NCBI GenBank assembly: GCA_016887485.1
Contig: CP069394.1
Coordinates: 1,364,001 to 1,428,000 of the forward strand
Source: Chloroflexota bacterium
GTDB taxonomy: Bacteria; Chloroflexota; Anaerolineae; Anaerolineales; Anaerolineaceae
Length of the DNA stretch: 64,000 nt
Direction of reading: 5' to 3'
Part shown: in pieces, positions 34,357 to 42,302 of the stretch
Position numbering within the stretch: the first letter of the stretch is position 1
Layout: each line of letters begins with the position of its first letter
Made by a program: the position numbers and the translations under genes
Notes under the pieces: model-generated
What the model saw: only the letters and a program-made list of their open reading frames with translations
The model's database searches: none
What the model was told of the DNA's origin: nothing

Positions 34357-34388
34357 AACAGGTTCTCTTTGAATAGAGAGAACCTGTT
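34357..34388. terminator. Bidirectional terminator between convergent genes
   Basis: AACAGGTTCTCT with AGAGAACCTGTT forms a stem of at least 12 bp. It is followed by TTTTATTG-type sequence on the plus strand and by a TTTTTATTTT tract on the minus strand. It separates the gene ending at 34329 from the ThuA-like gene ending at 34416. Confidence 0.8.
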
Positions 34389-34415
34389 AATTTTATTGAA
34401 TTTTCAACTTGTTCA

Positions 34416-35165
34416 TTACTTGCGAGCCGCCCAAAGCATCCCCCGACGCATAATTTCCGTAACCTCGGGGATCTCAAAAACAGCATCAACATGACCAAGT
34501 GAGCTGTAGAACACTCGACCCTTCCCCCACAACTTAGTATAAACCACCGGCATCGCAACCGGCCCATTTGCACTGTGCGGTCCCACAGTATGCACTAGAG
34601 TGGTTGCTAGAACGTTCACGCATGGGTCCAGGTGCAAATAGTATTGTTCCGAATGCACCCTAAAGTCCGGAATCCCTTCCACTATTGGAGAAGCTGCGCC
34701 CCGCCTGACATTGACAATGTAATCTGTCTGGAATCCATCTGAAGGTGTGGGATAGTTCTTTTGCACATAGGCCAAATTTTCTTCCGTCAGTTTTGAGATG
34801 TGGTGATAATACACGTCCCCAGGGTGCGCCACCCATTGGCTGCCTGTCATGAATTGATACTCAACTGACCAGCGGAAGGAGTCACACATGCCGCCATGAG
34901 CGCCCGCCAGCCCAACCCCAGATTCGACAGCCTCTGATAGGAAAAAGGCATAGCGATCGTCAAGTTCGCCCTGAGTCCACATGGGAATGATCAAATCCAT
35001 AGACAGCAAAAAGTCCTTGTCGCCCAGACATTCCAACGTGTCATAGACAAAGACTTCAAAGTCTTCTTTTTCCAATAAACTAGCAAATCGCTTGCTGACT
35101 AATTTCGGTTCATGGCCTTGCCATCCACCATGAAATATCAAAGCTTTCCTTGTCATTTGTACCAA
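34416..35165 (-). CDS. ThuA-like protein (trehalose-utilisation family)
   Basis: A 249-residue protein of the ThuA / glutamine-amidotransferase-like fold. Family features are ALIFHGGWQGHEP at the start, VGLAGAHGGMCDSFRW near residue 87 (the position of the nucleophile elbow in the fold), the late GPVAMPVVYTKLWGKGRVFYS and LGHVD at the C-terminus. ThuA proteins act in disaccharide catabolism with Gfo/Idh/MocA oxidoreductases, and one is present in this regulon. It lies about 115 bases after rbsD on the same strand and is probably co-transcribed from the LacI-controlled promoter. Confidence 0.88.
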   Translation of the reverse strand: MVQMTRKALIFHGGWQGHEPKLVSKRFASLLEKEDFEVFVYDTLECLGDKDFLLSMDLIIPMWTQGELDDRYAFFLSEAVESGVGLAGAHGGMCDSFRWSVEYQFMTGSQWVAHPGDVYYHHISKLTEENLAYVQKNYPTPSDGFQTDYIVNVRRGAASPIVEGIPDFRVHSEQYYLHLDPCVNVLATTLVHTVGPHSANGPVAMPVVYTKLWGKGRVFYSSLGHVDAVFEIPEVTEIMRRGMLWAARK

Positions 35166-35281
35166 CTCCTGTTATCCCATAAGAATTCGGGTGTAAATAT
35201 ATGCGCCTGGATTAATCTATGGATTTAGCAAATACAAGCCAACTAATAAACCGTTATTCATTTTAAGTTGAAGAACGCAAT

Positions 35282-35677
35282 TTAGAAATTCACACCACCA
35301 ACAAGGATAATATTGGCATAAGGCGAAGTCTCGCCAGTTCTGATAATACATTTCGCATTGGCAGTCAGCTTCTTGAATTCCTCATGGGGCACCATCTCGA
35401 CTGGTTTTCCGCCCATCAAAGATTCAATTTCCTTTAGAGTCTCTGGATTCTTCTCGACGATTTCACTCGCCACGATATATGATTCCACAACAAGTTCTGC
35501 TTCAACTGATTTCAAAACCTGTAAGAAAGTAGGGATCATCGCTGTAACTGATACATCGACAATAGCAACCCCCTCCGGAATGGGTAAACCACAATCTGCA
35601 ATACAAAAATATTCCGTATGGCCTAGTGCTGCAATCTCGGCAACAATATCAGGATTAAGAACTCTATCTTTTTTCAT
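35282..35677 (-). CDS. rbsD: RbsD-like D-ribose pyranase
   Basis: A 131-residue protein of the RbsD/FucU family. The conserved catalytic region is IAALGHTEYFCIADCGLPIP, with His near residue 20 and Asp near 28. The C-terminus has RTGETSPYANIILVGGVNF, the usual active-site Tyr/Asn segment. It converts beta-pyranose to furanose forms of ribose or a related sugar, supplying ribokinase. AAAGGAGAAAA precedes the ATG. A LacI-type operator and a strong promoter lie about 80-135 bases upstream. It and the ThuA-like gene form a second transcription unit of the regulon. Confidence 0.92.
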   Translation of the reverse strand: MKKDRVLNPDIVAEIAALGHTEYFCIADCGLPIPEGVAIVDVSVTAMIPTFLQVLKSVEAELVVESYIVASEIVEKNPETLKEIESLMGGKPVEMVPHEEFKKLTANAKCIIRTGETSPYANIILVGGVNF

Positions 35678-35758
35678 TTTTCTCCTTTAGTAAACAAATT
35701 CTATTATTGTGAGGCTATTTCAATAAAATTTTAATAAAACAATTATCAAAAGGTGTTA

Positions 35759-35773
35759 CGCAAACGATTGCGC
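35759..35773. promoter_or_regulatory. LacI-type operator in front of rbsD
   Basis: CGCAAACGATTGCG (35759-35772) is an inverted repeat (CGCAA-N4-TTGCG). It shares GCAAACGATTGCGC exactly with the site before lacI. It lies just downstream of the rbsD -10. Confidence 0.8.
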
Positions 35774-35785
35774 TTTATATTTATA

Positions 35786-35814
35786 AAATTATCATAAATA
35801 TGGACCCATGTCAA
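35786..35814 (-). promoter_or_regulatory. Promoter of rbsD-thuA unit
   Basis: On the minus strand TTGACA (35809-35814), a 17-base spacer and TAATTT (35786-35791). The first ten bases TTGACATGGG match the lacI promoter exactly. Confidence 0.7.
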
Positions 35815-36096
35815 TGAAATTTAACTTCCCTTTAGCTAAAATAGAATAAATCGGTTTTGAAATATATTTTTTTCACTTATTTCAGTTACGAATATATCGC
35901 CCCACCATCGCTTATATATCAGGTTCTTATCCACAATTTCTCAACTCGTTAAGATTGTTTCTTTATACTTTCAACATATATGACCGCCCCAAAAACAGGT
36001 CTAGTTATTATTGATTTTTTTATCCAACAACAATTCAGCCTATTCAGATAAAGGCATGAATAAACTAGTAGCTATCATTAATAATACTTACAGAAA

Positions 36097-36175
36097 AAGG
36101 AGCCGGCATCCCACCGGAGAAGACTTAGTTTCCGACGCCGGAAATAGGAGCATCCCTATATAGGGGACAAAGCCC
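36097..36175. other. Structured, GC-richer segment, possible RNA element
   Basis: Several stems are visible: CCGG/CCGG (36103-36106 with 36114-36117), TTTCCG/CGGAAA-type pairing (36129-36144), and CCCTATATAGGG (36154-36165). GGAGC followed by CATCCC occurs twice, at 36099-36112 and 36147-36156. On the minus strand the first stem is followed by CTCCTTTTT, a terminator-like end. I could not match it to a known riboswitch. The strand and function are unknown. Confidence 0.35.
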
Positions 36176-36203
36176 GTAATTGGAATATATACACAGTATA
36201 TGG

Positions 36204-36230
36204 GGGGTTAAAAAAGAGAGCTTTTAGCCC
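36204..36230 (-). terminator. Terminator-like hairpin after the second tRNA-Gly half
   Basis: On the minus strand GAGGGCT-AAA-AGCTCTC (one G-U pair) is followed by TTTTTT. It comes about 10 bases after the truncated tRNA at 36241-36278 and would end its transcript. Confidence 0.65.
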
Positions 36231-36240
36231 TCATTTCTTT

Positions 36241-36278
36241 TTGGCAAGGAGACGTTCTTCCAGATGAACTAAACCCCT
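36241..36278 (-). pseudogene. Second tRNA-Gly 5' half, truncated after the anticodon loop
   Basis: On the minus strand 38 bases read as acceptor AGGGGTT, TA, D-arm GTTCATCTGGAAGAAC, G, anticodon stem TCTCC, loop TTGCCAA. The last 17 bases (GAACGTCTCCTTGCCAA) are identical to the fragment at 22881-22918, while the D-loop and acceptor have drifted. No T-arm or 3' half follows; instead there is a terminator hairpin. A promoter precedes it. It looks like an older copy of the same kind of truncation. Confidence 0.75.
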
Positions 36279-36294
36279 ATTTTTGCTTAGCGAG

Positions 36295-36322
36295 TTTTTA
36301 TCAACCATAACTGAAATGTCAA
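36295..36322 (-). promoter_or_regulatory. Promoter of the second tRNA-Gly half
   Basis: On the minus strand TTGACA (36317-36322), 16 bases, then TAAAAA (36295-36300), which ends 16 bases before the tRNA 5' end. Confidence 0.55.
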
Positions 36323-36488
36323 GCAATTGACCGATAAAATAATTTATTGTTGGTGGTTGTTTCCTCGCGGGCAGAAAACAGAAATCAAATATGCCTTTTT
36401 ACCAGAAACAATCAAAGAACAACGAGGCTCCATCTCGTCCGGCATTATATTAGTGAAACAAACCCAATAGAGTCAATCAATAATTTAG

Positions 36489-37769
36489 TTATCCAGAATT
36501 TTGGACATTATCATTAACGATTAAGTCCATAATCACCTGGTCGGTTTCAGCCATCCCCTGTTTAGCGATCTTTCCCACATTCCGAATTAATACCTCGATA
36601 TCCGATTGTAAAATGCCTGACATTTCATAATATTTACTTGATTGCATTGCTAGCTGGTGACCAAGAATCGCGGCATCCAAGCCCGAGGCAATCTTTGCGG
36701 CACAAGATGACTTAGCGCCATCACAAATCACGCCGGGGATATTCGCCATGATATTGGAAATCGTCCAGTTGATCTGCTTCAAGGAGCCGCCCTTCAAATA
36801 GGTCATACCTGCTCCTGCCGAGATTGCCGCGCTGATTGCGCCACAGAACGCGGAAAGCCTGCCAATCCCCGACTTCTGATGAATGGTCAACAAATTCGAA
36901 AATACCAGAGTGCGGATAAGCTCCTCTTCCGAGGCACCCCAGGATTTTGCCAGGCTGATCAACGGCACTGAACATGTGATGCCCTGATTGCCACTACCCG
37001 AATTTGTTACCACTGGGAAGGGACAACCCGTCATTCGGGCTTCTGAAGCCGCTGAAGCATATGCTCTGGCCTTCTCATAATCATCATCAGGGTGACGCTG
37101 CAAGATCAACTGCCCTAACCCAACCGCTAATTTTCGATTGATCCCATAGTCCGCAATGGCCGAATTATATTCAATTTGAGGTTCAATCATCGGCCGAACA
37201 TCAGCCAGATCAACCTCATTGGCAAATTCATAAATCCTTGCTACCGAGAGAATGGAACGATCAACAAAGGTTCCTAAATAGTTACCGGAATCATCCTGTT
37301 GCTGGAAGAATATCTGACCGTTCTTTTTAATCAGTGTGATATTGGTGTGCGTGTGTTTGATTTCCACTAGGGCGGAATCGGGCCCTTTAAACATTTCGAC
37401 CTGAATATGTAAATCAATGTCGGATTCGAGAAGCCCGACCTCACAAAATTGTCCTTCCACAAGGGCTTGAGTTTGTTCCACCTGATCAGGCTCAACTTCC
37501 GAGATGACTTCCATTCCCAAATATGGCTTCCCACCCAAAGCGCCCAATATGGCGGCGGCTTTAATGCCGATTAGCCCATTGGAATTTGGAACTGTCACAC
37601 TCCGCGTGTTCTTGAAGATATTACGACTGCAAAGCACTTGCATTTTCTCAGGCTCACAGTGCAGCATCTCTCTGGCTTTTGCTGCTGCCAGGGCAATTGC
37701 GATCGGCTCCGTACACCCTGTCGCGGGTACAAGCTCTTCCTCAAGAATTTTCACATAATCAAGATACAT
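36489..37769 (-). CDS. CyuA/YhaM-like L-cysteine desulfidase (UPF0597 family)
   Basis: A 426-residue protein of the YhaM/CyuA family, related to the Fe-S serine dehydratase alpha chain. It starts with YVKILEEELVPATGCTEPIA, where the Cys is a probable 4Fe-4S ligand. Further conserved Cys lie in GSGNQGITCSVPL and ICDGAKSSCAAKIA, the last two being the usual cluster-binding region. Family members break cysteine into pyruvate, ammonia and sulfide, or deaminate related amino acids, using an oxygen-sensitive cluster. It is the last gene after the peptide ABC transporter and MmgE/PrpD, so its substrate may derive from the imported compound. Confidence 0.88.
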   Translation of the reverse strand: MYLDYVKILEEELVPATGCTEPIAIALAAAKAREMLHCEPEKMQVLCSRNIFKNTRSVTVPNSNGLIGIKAAAILGALGGKPYLGMEVISEVEPDQVEQTQALVEGQFCEVGLLESDIDLHIQVEMFKGPDSALVEIKHTHTNITLIKKNGQIFFQQQDDSGNYLGTFVDRSILSVARIYEFANEVDLADVRPMIEPQIEYNSAIADYGINRKLAVGLGQLILQRHPDDDYEKARAYASAASEARMTGCPFPVVTNSGSGNQGITCSVPLISLAKSWGASEEELIRTLVFSNLLTIHQKSGIGRLSAFCGAISAAISAGAGMTYLKGGSLKQINWTISNIMANIPGVICDGAKSSCAAKIASGLDAAILGHQLAMQSSKYYEMSGILQSDIEVLIRNVGKIAKQGMAETDQVIMDLIVNDNVQNSG

Positions 37770-37907
37770 TTGCCTGTTCAGGATAAACTCCTCATTCTCT
37801 GTTTAAATAGCGCTAAGTGTCCAATGCGTATTTCAGCCCAAGCTATGGAAAAACATCGAGCTGAAACCTATTGAACAACAATTAACCTTTTTGAACTAAT
37901 GGAAATT

Positions 37908-39278
37908 CTAACCGATAATGGGAATCGCTTTCAGTAAATCCAACATTGGATCCAAACTCGCCTGGCGTTCAAGGCTCATTGCGAATTCATACAAATCATT
38001 CTGCTGGCTTTCCTCCAATGCTTCCTCTGTCAGGCCATTAAACTTATTCAAAAGATACTCGTCAGAATTATCCTTGACCGACAAAGCTGAATCATATTCC
38101 TCACGCAGAACCTGCCCGTCCATCAGGGTGATCTCAATAATACAAGCCCTCTTTCCGGTGGGCCCGGTGCCATATTCATTATGCCGGGAGGTGACAACCT
38201 TTTTCCTCATCTCAACATACCGAGGATCTCTTAGCCGTTCAGTTGTGTACGTCGCCGGGGTCACCTCTCCATCAATAATGGCTGCAGAAACAGAATGGGT
38301 CAGAGATAAACGACTGGATGTTGTGTTTAAAGACTCAGGAAGGCCCCCATCCAGATCGTAGGAATAAGGATAGGAATCAACCAGAATGGATTTGATTTGA
38401 TCGGGGGCAATATCATGCTTTTCCTGCAATTTAAACACTGTCTTAATCGCCGGATTAACCGCGAAACAGGCAGGAAATTCTTTGATGGATAATTCGTTAA
38501 TCAAATAGGGTTGCCCAGGTTTGATCTCTTTTCCAGTATGACCCTGAAAGACAGTCTTCAGAGATTTTACACCATGGAGAACAGTATCGGGGCCGGTTAG
38601 GCCACGGCTCGCAGCTTCAACCGCAAACATCGCCAGATATGCTCCCCATCCGCCATAAAGATCCTTTGAGTTGGCCCCCTCAACAAAACCAACAAACGGG
38701 CAAAGTGGGAGCAAGGAGGCCGTCATACCAAATGCATTACATAACTGGTCAACAGACAGACCTCTGAGCAATCCAGTCGCCGCGACTGCACCTAATCCGC
38801 CCACAAAACCAGGGTTATGCAGTCCCAATTCACGGATTCTTTCAATCGAAAGCAAAGCCATTCGGGTGCAGACATCATAGCCAAAAACCACTGCCCGGAT
38901 GACATCTTCCACTGGAACCGGGAAACGCTGATACGTCGCCAGAACAGTTGACCAGACATAAATCCCAGGATGCGCCGATGCTTTAGTGCCATCGTTCAAT
39001 TCAATGCTAGACAACCTAGCTGCGTTAGAGAATGCAGCAATAATTGGGAGCACGGGTTGTTGGTCAGCCCAGATACTGGCTGTGCCAGCGCTCGGGTTTA
39101 AATCGCGGATCAACTGCAACAGATCCTGACAGCTCTGGTGGGACGCCGTATAGATACTCCCACCCAAATAATTCACTAATGAACGTTTTACCTGATGCAA
39201 AGTTTCAGCATCAATATCAGAAAACGAATATGAATTGAAATATTCTGCAAGTTCTCTGAAATAACTTTTCTCTGTCAC
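37908..39278 (-). CDS. MmgE/PrpD-family protein
   Basis: A 456-residue member of the family that includes 2-methylcitrate dehydratase PrpD and cis-aconitate decarboxylase. Recognisable features are ARLSSIELNDGTKASAHPGI near residues 87-106 (the conserved D and H region), VRAVVFGYDVCTRMALL, the Gly-rich VGGLGAVAATGLLRGLS, and the late IKEFPACFAVNPAIK. The last of these aligns with the K...PSC...H region, though here CFAVN replaces the usual C...QG/H. It probably dehydrates or decarboxylates a C5-C7 carboxylic acid. It is encoded between the ABC ATPases and CyuA on the same strand; the exact substrate is unknown. Confidence 0.88.
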   Translation of the reverse strand: MTEKSYFRELAEYFNSYSFSDIDAETLHQVKRSLVNYLGGSIYTASHQSCQDLLQLIRDLNPSAGTASIWADQQPVLPIIAAFSNAARLSSIELNDGTKASAHPGIYVWSTVLATYQRFPVPVEDVIRAVVFGYDVCTRMALLSIERIRELGLHNPGFVGGLGAVAATGLLRGLSVDQLCNAFGMTASLLPLCPFVGFVEGANSKDLYGGWGAYLAMFAVEAASRGLTGPDTVLHGVKSLKTVFQGHTGKEIKPGQPYLINELSIKEFPACFAVNPAIKTVFKLQEKHDIAPDQIKSILVDSYPYSYDLDGGLPESLNTTSSRLSLTHSVSAAIIDGEVTPATYTTERLRDPRYVEMRKKVVTSRHNEYGTGPTGKRACIIEITLMDGQVLREEYDSALSVKDNSDEYLLNKFNGLTEEALEESQQNDLYEFAMSLERQASLDPMLDLLKAIPIIG

Positions 39279-39392
39279 TTTATATCCTTTGCTGAATATA
39301 TAACTGCAGCCATCGAAAATAGTCCAAATGATACAGGGTCAGTTTTCCGATGGCTTCAGTAAATTCTTCTTCAAAAAAACTTTCTTTTTCCT

Positions 39393-40367
39393 CTAAAGCC
39401 CGTTAATCTCTCGCACCCAATGGCAGGCAACGAAGTGATCAGGAAGAACCTCTTCGAACTTGGGCGTGCTATTGAAACACTTTTCCTTTGCATACTCACA
39501 ACGAGCTGCGAACCGACAACCGGGCTTGGGTTCAATAGGCGATGTGATCTCACCTGTCAACAACTTGCGTACCCGGGTCTTATGAATTTTTGGCTCAGGG
39601 ATTGCAGCAAGAAGCGCTTTAGTATACGGATGTAATTGTTTATCAAATAAAGCATCAGTTGAGCATTTCTCAACCGTAACACCCAAATACATGACCATGA
39701 TGTTCTTGGAGATATGCTTGATTACTGAAAGGTTATGTGTGATGAAAATGTAGGTAAAATCCTTTTCCTCTTGAAGATCCTGCATCAAATTGAGGATCTG
39801 GGCCTGAATGGAAACATCCAAAGCGGAAATGGGTTCATCACAGACAATGAACTTCGGGTTCAAAGCGAGGGCTCGGGCGATCCCGATTCTCTGCCGGCGT
39901 CCCCCATCCAATTCATGTGGATATGAATTAACATAGCGCCTGGCCAAACCGACGGTATCCATCAAAGTATAGACCTGCTTTTCAATTTCTGCTTTCTTGG
40001 CACACAATTTATGAATGACCAGAGGTTCTGAGATACTCTCGCCAACCGTCAAACGGGGATTCAATGAGGAATACGGGTCCTGAAAGATAATCTGCATCTT
40101 TTGCCGCAATGCGTGAGTTTGCCGGGCATTCGAGTTTGTGATATCTTCGCCATCAAAAATCACCTTTCCAGCCGTGGAATCAATCAACCGAATAATCACA
40201 CGTCCCAAGGTAGATTTACCACACCCAGATTCACCAACCACACCTAATGTCTCGCCTTGATTAACGACAAAGCTGACATCATCGACAGCGTGTAACATTC
40301 CCCTGGGGGTTTTGAAATATTTTTTTAAGTTACTTACCTCAAGCAGACTATCCATTTTTTTCTCCAA
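39393..40367 (-). CDS. Oligopeptide/dipeptide ABC transporter ATPase, DppF/OppF type
   Basis: A 324-residue ATPase. Walker A is VVGESGCGKSTLGRV near residue 40, the signature reads ELDGGRRQRIGIARAL near 155, and Walker B with catalytic Glu is FIVCDEPISALD near 176. The C-terminal oligopeptide-transporter extension contains PGCRFAARCEYAKEKC, a four-Cys stretch thought to bind an Fe-S cluster in this family. The signature has LDGGR in place of LSGGQ, a variant also found in other DppF proteins. It works with the DppD-type ATPase to drive the DppBC channel. Confidence 0.95.
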   Translation of the reverse strand: MEKKMDSLLEVSNLKKYFKTPRGMLHAVDDVSFVVNQGETLGVVGESGCGKSTLGRVIIRLIDSTAGKVIFDGEDITNSNARQTHALRQKMQIIFQDPYSSLNPRLTVGESISEPLVIHKLCAKKAEIEKQVYTLMDTVGLARRYVNSYPHELDGGRRQRIGIARALALNPKFIVCDEPISALDVSIQAQILNLMQDLQEEKDFTYIFITHNLSVIKHISKNIMVMYLGVTVEKCSTDALFDKQLHPYTKALLAAIPEPKIHKTRVRKLLTGEITSPIEPKPGCRFAARCEYAKEKCFNSTPKFEEVLPDHFVACHWVREINGL

Positions 40368-40415
40368 CGAAAAAGGTACGACATTGTTTCATCTTCGCCA
40401 TAAGACATCCATCCA

Positions 40416-41390
40416 TCATTTGTAAAGTAAGCATTTGACCAAATGCCCAGGCGAAACTTCAATATCCTCAGGGGCAATTAATTCACACTCTGGCATCTTA
40501 TGGCTGCATCGTGGGTAGAAAGGACAGCCAGTTGGAAGATGAGTTGGATCTGGCATCAGGCCGACAATTGGGGTAAGCCTGTCAACCTTGCTGTTCAAAT
40601 CCGGCAGAGAACCAAACAATCCCTTGGTATAAGGGTGCATCGTATGGTCATAAATATCTTCCAGAGAGCCAATCTCAACAATCTGTCCTGCGTACATAAT
40701 CGCCACCCGATCACAGATCTCAGCGAGCACACCCAGATCGTGTGTGATCATGATCATTGCAGTATTCAGCCTTTTCTTCAATCCACCCATCAAATCAAGA
40801 ACCTGAGCCTGGATGGTCACATCCAAAGCGGTCGTAGGTTCGTCAGCAATGATCAAGCTTGGGTTACAGGCTAGCGCGATCGCGATGATGACCCTTTGCT
40901 TCATGCCGCCAGAGAACTGGTTGGGATATTCAACCATACGCTCTTTGGGTATCCCCACCATCTCCAACATTTCAGCAGCCTTAATCTCAGCATCCGCGCG
41001 GGATAGTTTCTCGTGCAAACGGACTACCTCTGAAATTTGATCACCGACGGTCAAAACCGGGTTCAAAGCCGTCATTGGGTCTTGGAAGATCATGGATAAT
41101 TCATTTCCACGATACTTTCGCATCGCCGAATTACTCAATTTGAGCAGGTCTTTTCCATGAAAGATAATCTGCCCATCAATGACTTTTCCGGGCGGCTCAG
41201 GGATAAGCCCCATCAAACCAAGCGCGGTCGTTGTCTTCCCTGCGCCAGTTTCACCGGCTAAGCCCAAGGTCTCACTTTCCTTCAAGGAAAAGCTTATATC
41301 ATTGACTGCCCTGACAACACCTTCCTCGGTAATGTAATGGATTGTCAGGTTTTTTACTTCAAGAATGTTATCGTTCGTTTCATAAGTCAT
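40416..41390 (-). CDS. Oligopeptide/dipeptide ABC transporter ATPase, DppD/OppD type
   Basis: A 324-residue ATPase. Walker A is LAGETGAGKTTTALGLMG near residue 40, the signature is QFSGGMKQRVIIAIALA near 157, and Walker B is LIIADEPTTALDVT near 180. The C-terminal oligo_HPY extension carries PTGCPFYPRCSHKMPEC. It starts 13 bases after dppC and ends about 48 bases before dppF. Together the two ATPases form the motor of a peptide-type importer. Confidence 0.96.
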   Translation of the reverse strand: MTYETNDNILEVKNLTIHYITEEGVVRAVNDISFSLKESETLGLAGETGAGKTTTALGLMGLIPEPPGKVIDGQIIFHGKDLLKLSNSAMRKYRGNELSMIFQDPMTALNPVLTVGDQISEVVRLHEKLSRADAEIKAAEMLEMVGIPKERMVEYPNQFSGGMKQRVIIAIALACNPSLIIADEPTTALDVTIQAQVLDLMGGLKKRLNTAMIMITHDLGVLAEICDRVAIMYAGQIVEIGSLEDIYDHTMHPYTKGLFGSLPDLNSKVDRLTPIVGLMPDPTHLPTGCPFYPRCSHKMPECELIAPEDIEVSPGHLVKCLLYK

Positions 41391-41403
41391 ATATACTGGC
41401 CCC

Positions 41404-42297
41404 TTACTTCTTCAACTTTGGATCGAGAGCATCGCGGAGGCCATCTCCGAAGAGGTTCAATGCCATCACCGTTAACATGATCGCCAGGCCAGGCCCAATA
41501 ACCATATATGGGTTATCCCGCATATAAGTCCTTGCGCTAGAGAGCATGGCTCCCCATTCGGGAACTGGCGGCTGGATCCCTAACCCCAGAAAACTCAATG
41601 AGGCACATAGGAGAATTGACTTCCCAATACCAAGTGTTGCCTGGACGATGATAGGTGCCAGAATGTTCGGGAAAATGTGAACCCTCAGAATACGTCCAGT
41701 ATTGGCACCAATTGCACGTGCCGCTTCAACATAATCCTGATCGCGAACCGTCATCGTGGCAGCGCGCACAACCCGGGCAAAGTTGGGCACAGAACTGACC
41801 GCAACCGCAATCAAAGCGCTTGTGATTCCAGCGCCAAGAGTCGAAGCGATAGCAATCGCAAGGACAACTCTTGGAATCCCATAGAGAATATCGCAGATAC
41901 GCATGATAACATTGTCTACCATATTCCCAAAATACCCAGCAATCGCACCCAGGATGCAACCCACTAAAGCGCCAGCTGACAATGAGATAAAACCGATCCG
42001 CAGGGAGATGCGTGACCCATAGATGATCCGACTCAAAATATCTCTGCCGAATTCGTCCGTTCCTGCCAAATGCTGCAGCGAAGGTGATTGCATGATTTCT
42101 GAATAATTCTGCTTATCATACGGATATGGTGCAATAACATTCGCAAATATAGCTAACAACACCAAAATTAGCAGCATTGCCAGACCAGCCAACGCTAAAC
42201 GGTTTTTCTTCAGCCGTCGCCACACTTCCTGGAACTGGCTGCGTTTCTTAACAATCACAATTTTGTTTTCGTGAACCTTTTGGTTTTTATTATCCAT
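41404..42297 (-). CDS. Peptide-type ABC transporter permease, DppC type
   Basis: A 297-residue permease. It opens with a basic cytoplasmic N-terminus and the family helix LALAGLAMLLILVLLAIFANVIAPY, here cited only by its start LALAGLAMLLI. HLAGTDEFGRDILSRIIYG and the EAA loop YVEAARAIGANTGRILRVH (near residue 195) are diagnostic of DppC/OppC. Five or six helices are expected. It forms the channel with DppB, whose gene is five bases upstream. Confidence 0.96.
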   Translation of the reverse strand: MDNKNQKVHENKIVIVKKRSQFQEVWRRLKKNRLALAGLAMLLILVLLAIFANVIAPYPYDKQNYSEIMQSPSLQHLAGTDEFGRDILSRIIYGSRISLRIGFISLSAGALVGCILGAIAGYFGNMVDNVIMRICDILYGIPRVVLAIAIASTLGAGITSALIAVAVSSVPNFARVVRAATMTVRDQDYVEAARAIGANTGRILRVHIFPNILAPIIVQATLGIGKSILLCASLSFLGLGIQPPVPEWGAMLSSARTYMRDNPYMVIGPGLAIMLTVMALNLFGDGLRDALDPKLKK

Positions 42298-42302
42298 TTA
42301 GC

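Larger units (their letters stand above)
35678..36230. other. Regulatory and structured intergenic region
   Basis: No gene was found. The left part carries the rbsD promoter and operator. The part from 35830 to 36090 is AT-rich and featureless to me. From 36097 to 36175 a more GC-rich segment contains several hairpins (described separately), and a terminator-like hairpin lies at 36204-36230. Confidence 0.5.

Noticed and set aside
36147-36180. c-di-GMP (GEMM-I) riboswitch, suggested by GGGGACAAAGCCCG
   Set aside because: Only one short stretch resembles the consensus; the second helix with its tetraloop receptor is not found.
22881-36278. Region between the two tRNA-Gly halves as one integrated element with direct-repeat ends
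   Set aside because: The halves are in the same orientation, but the interval carries no integrase and looks like a normal metabolic region; the promoter sides show that each half retains its own upstream flank.
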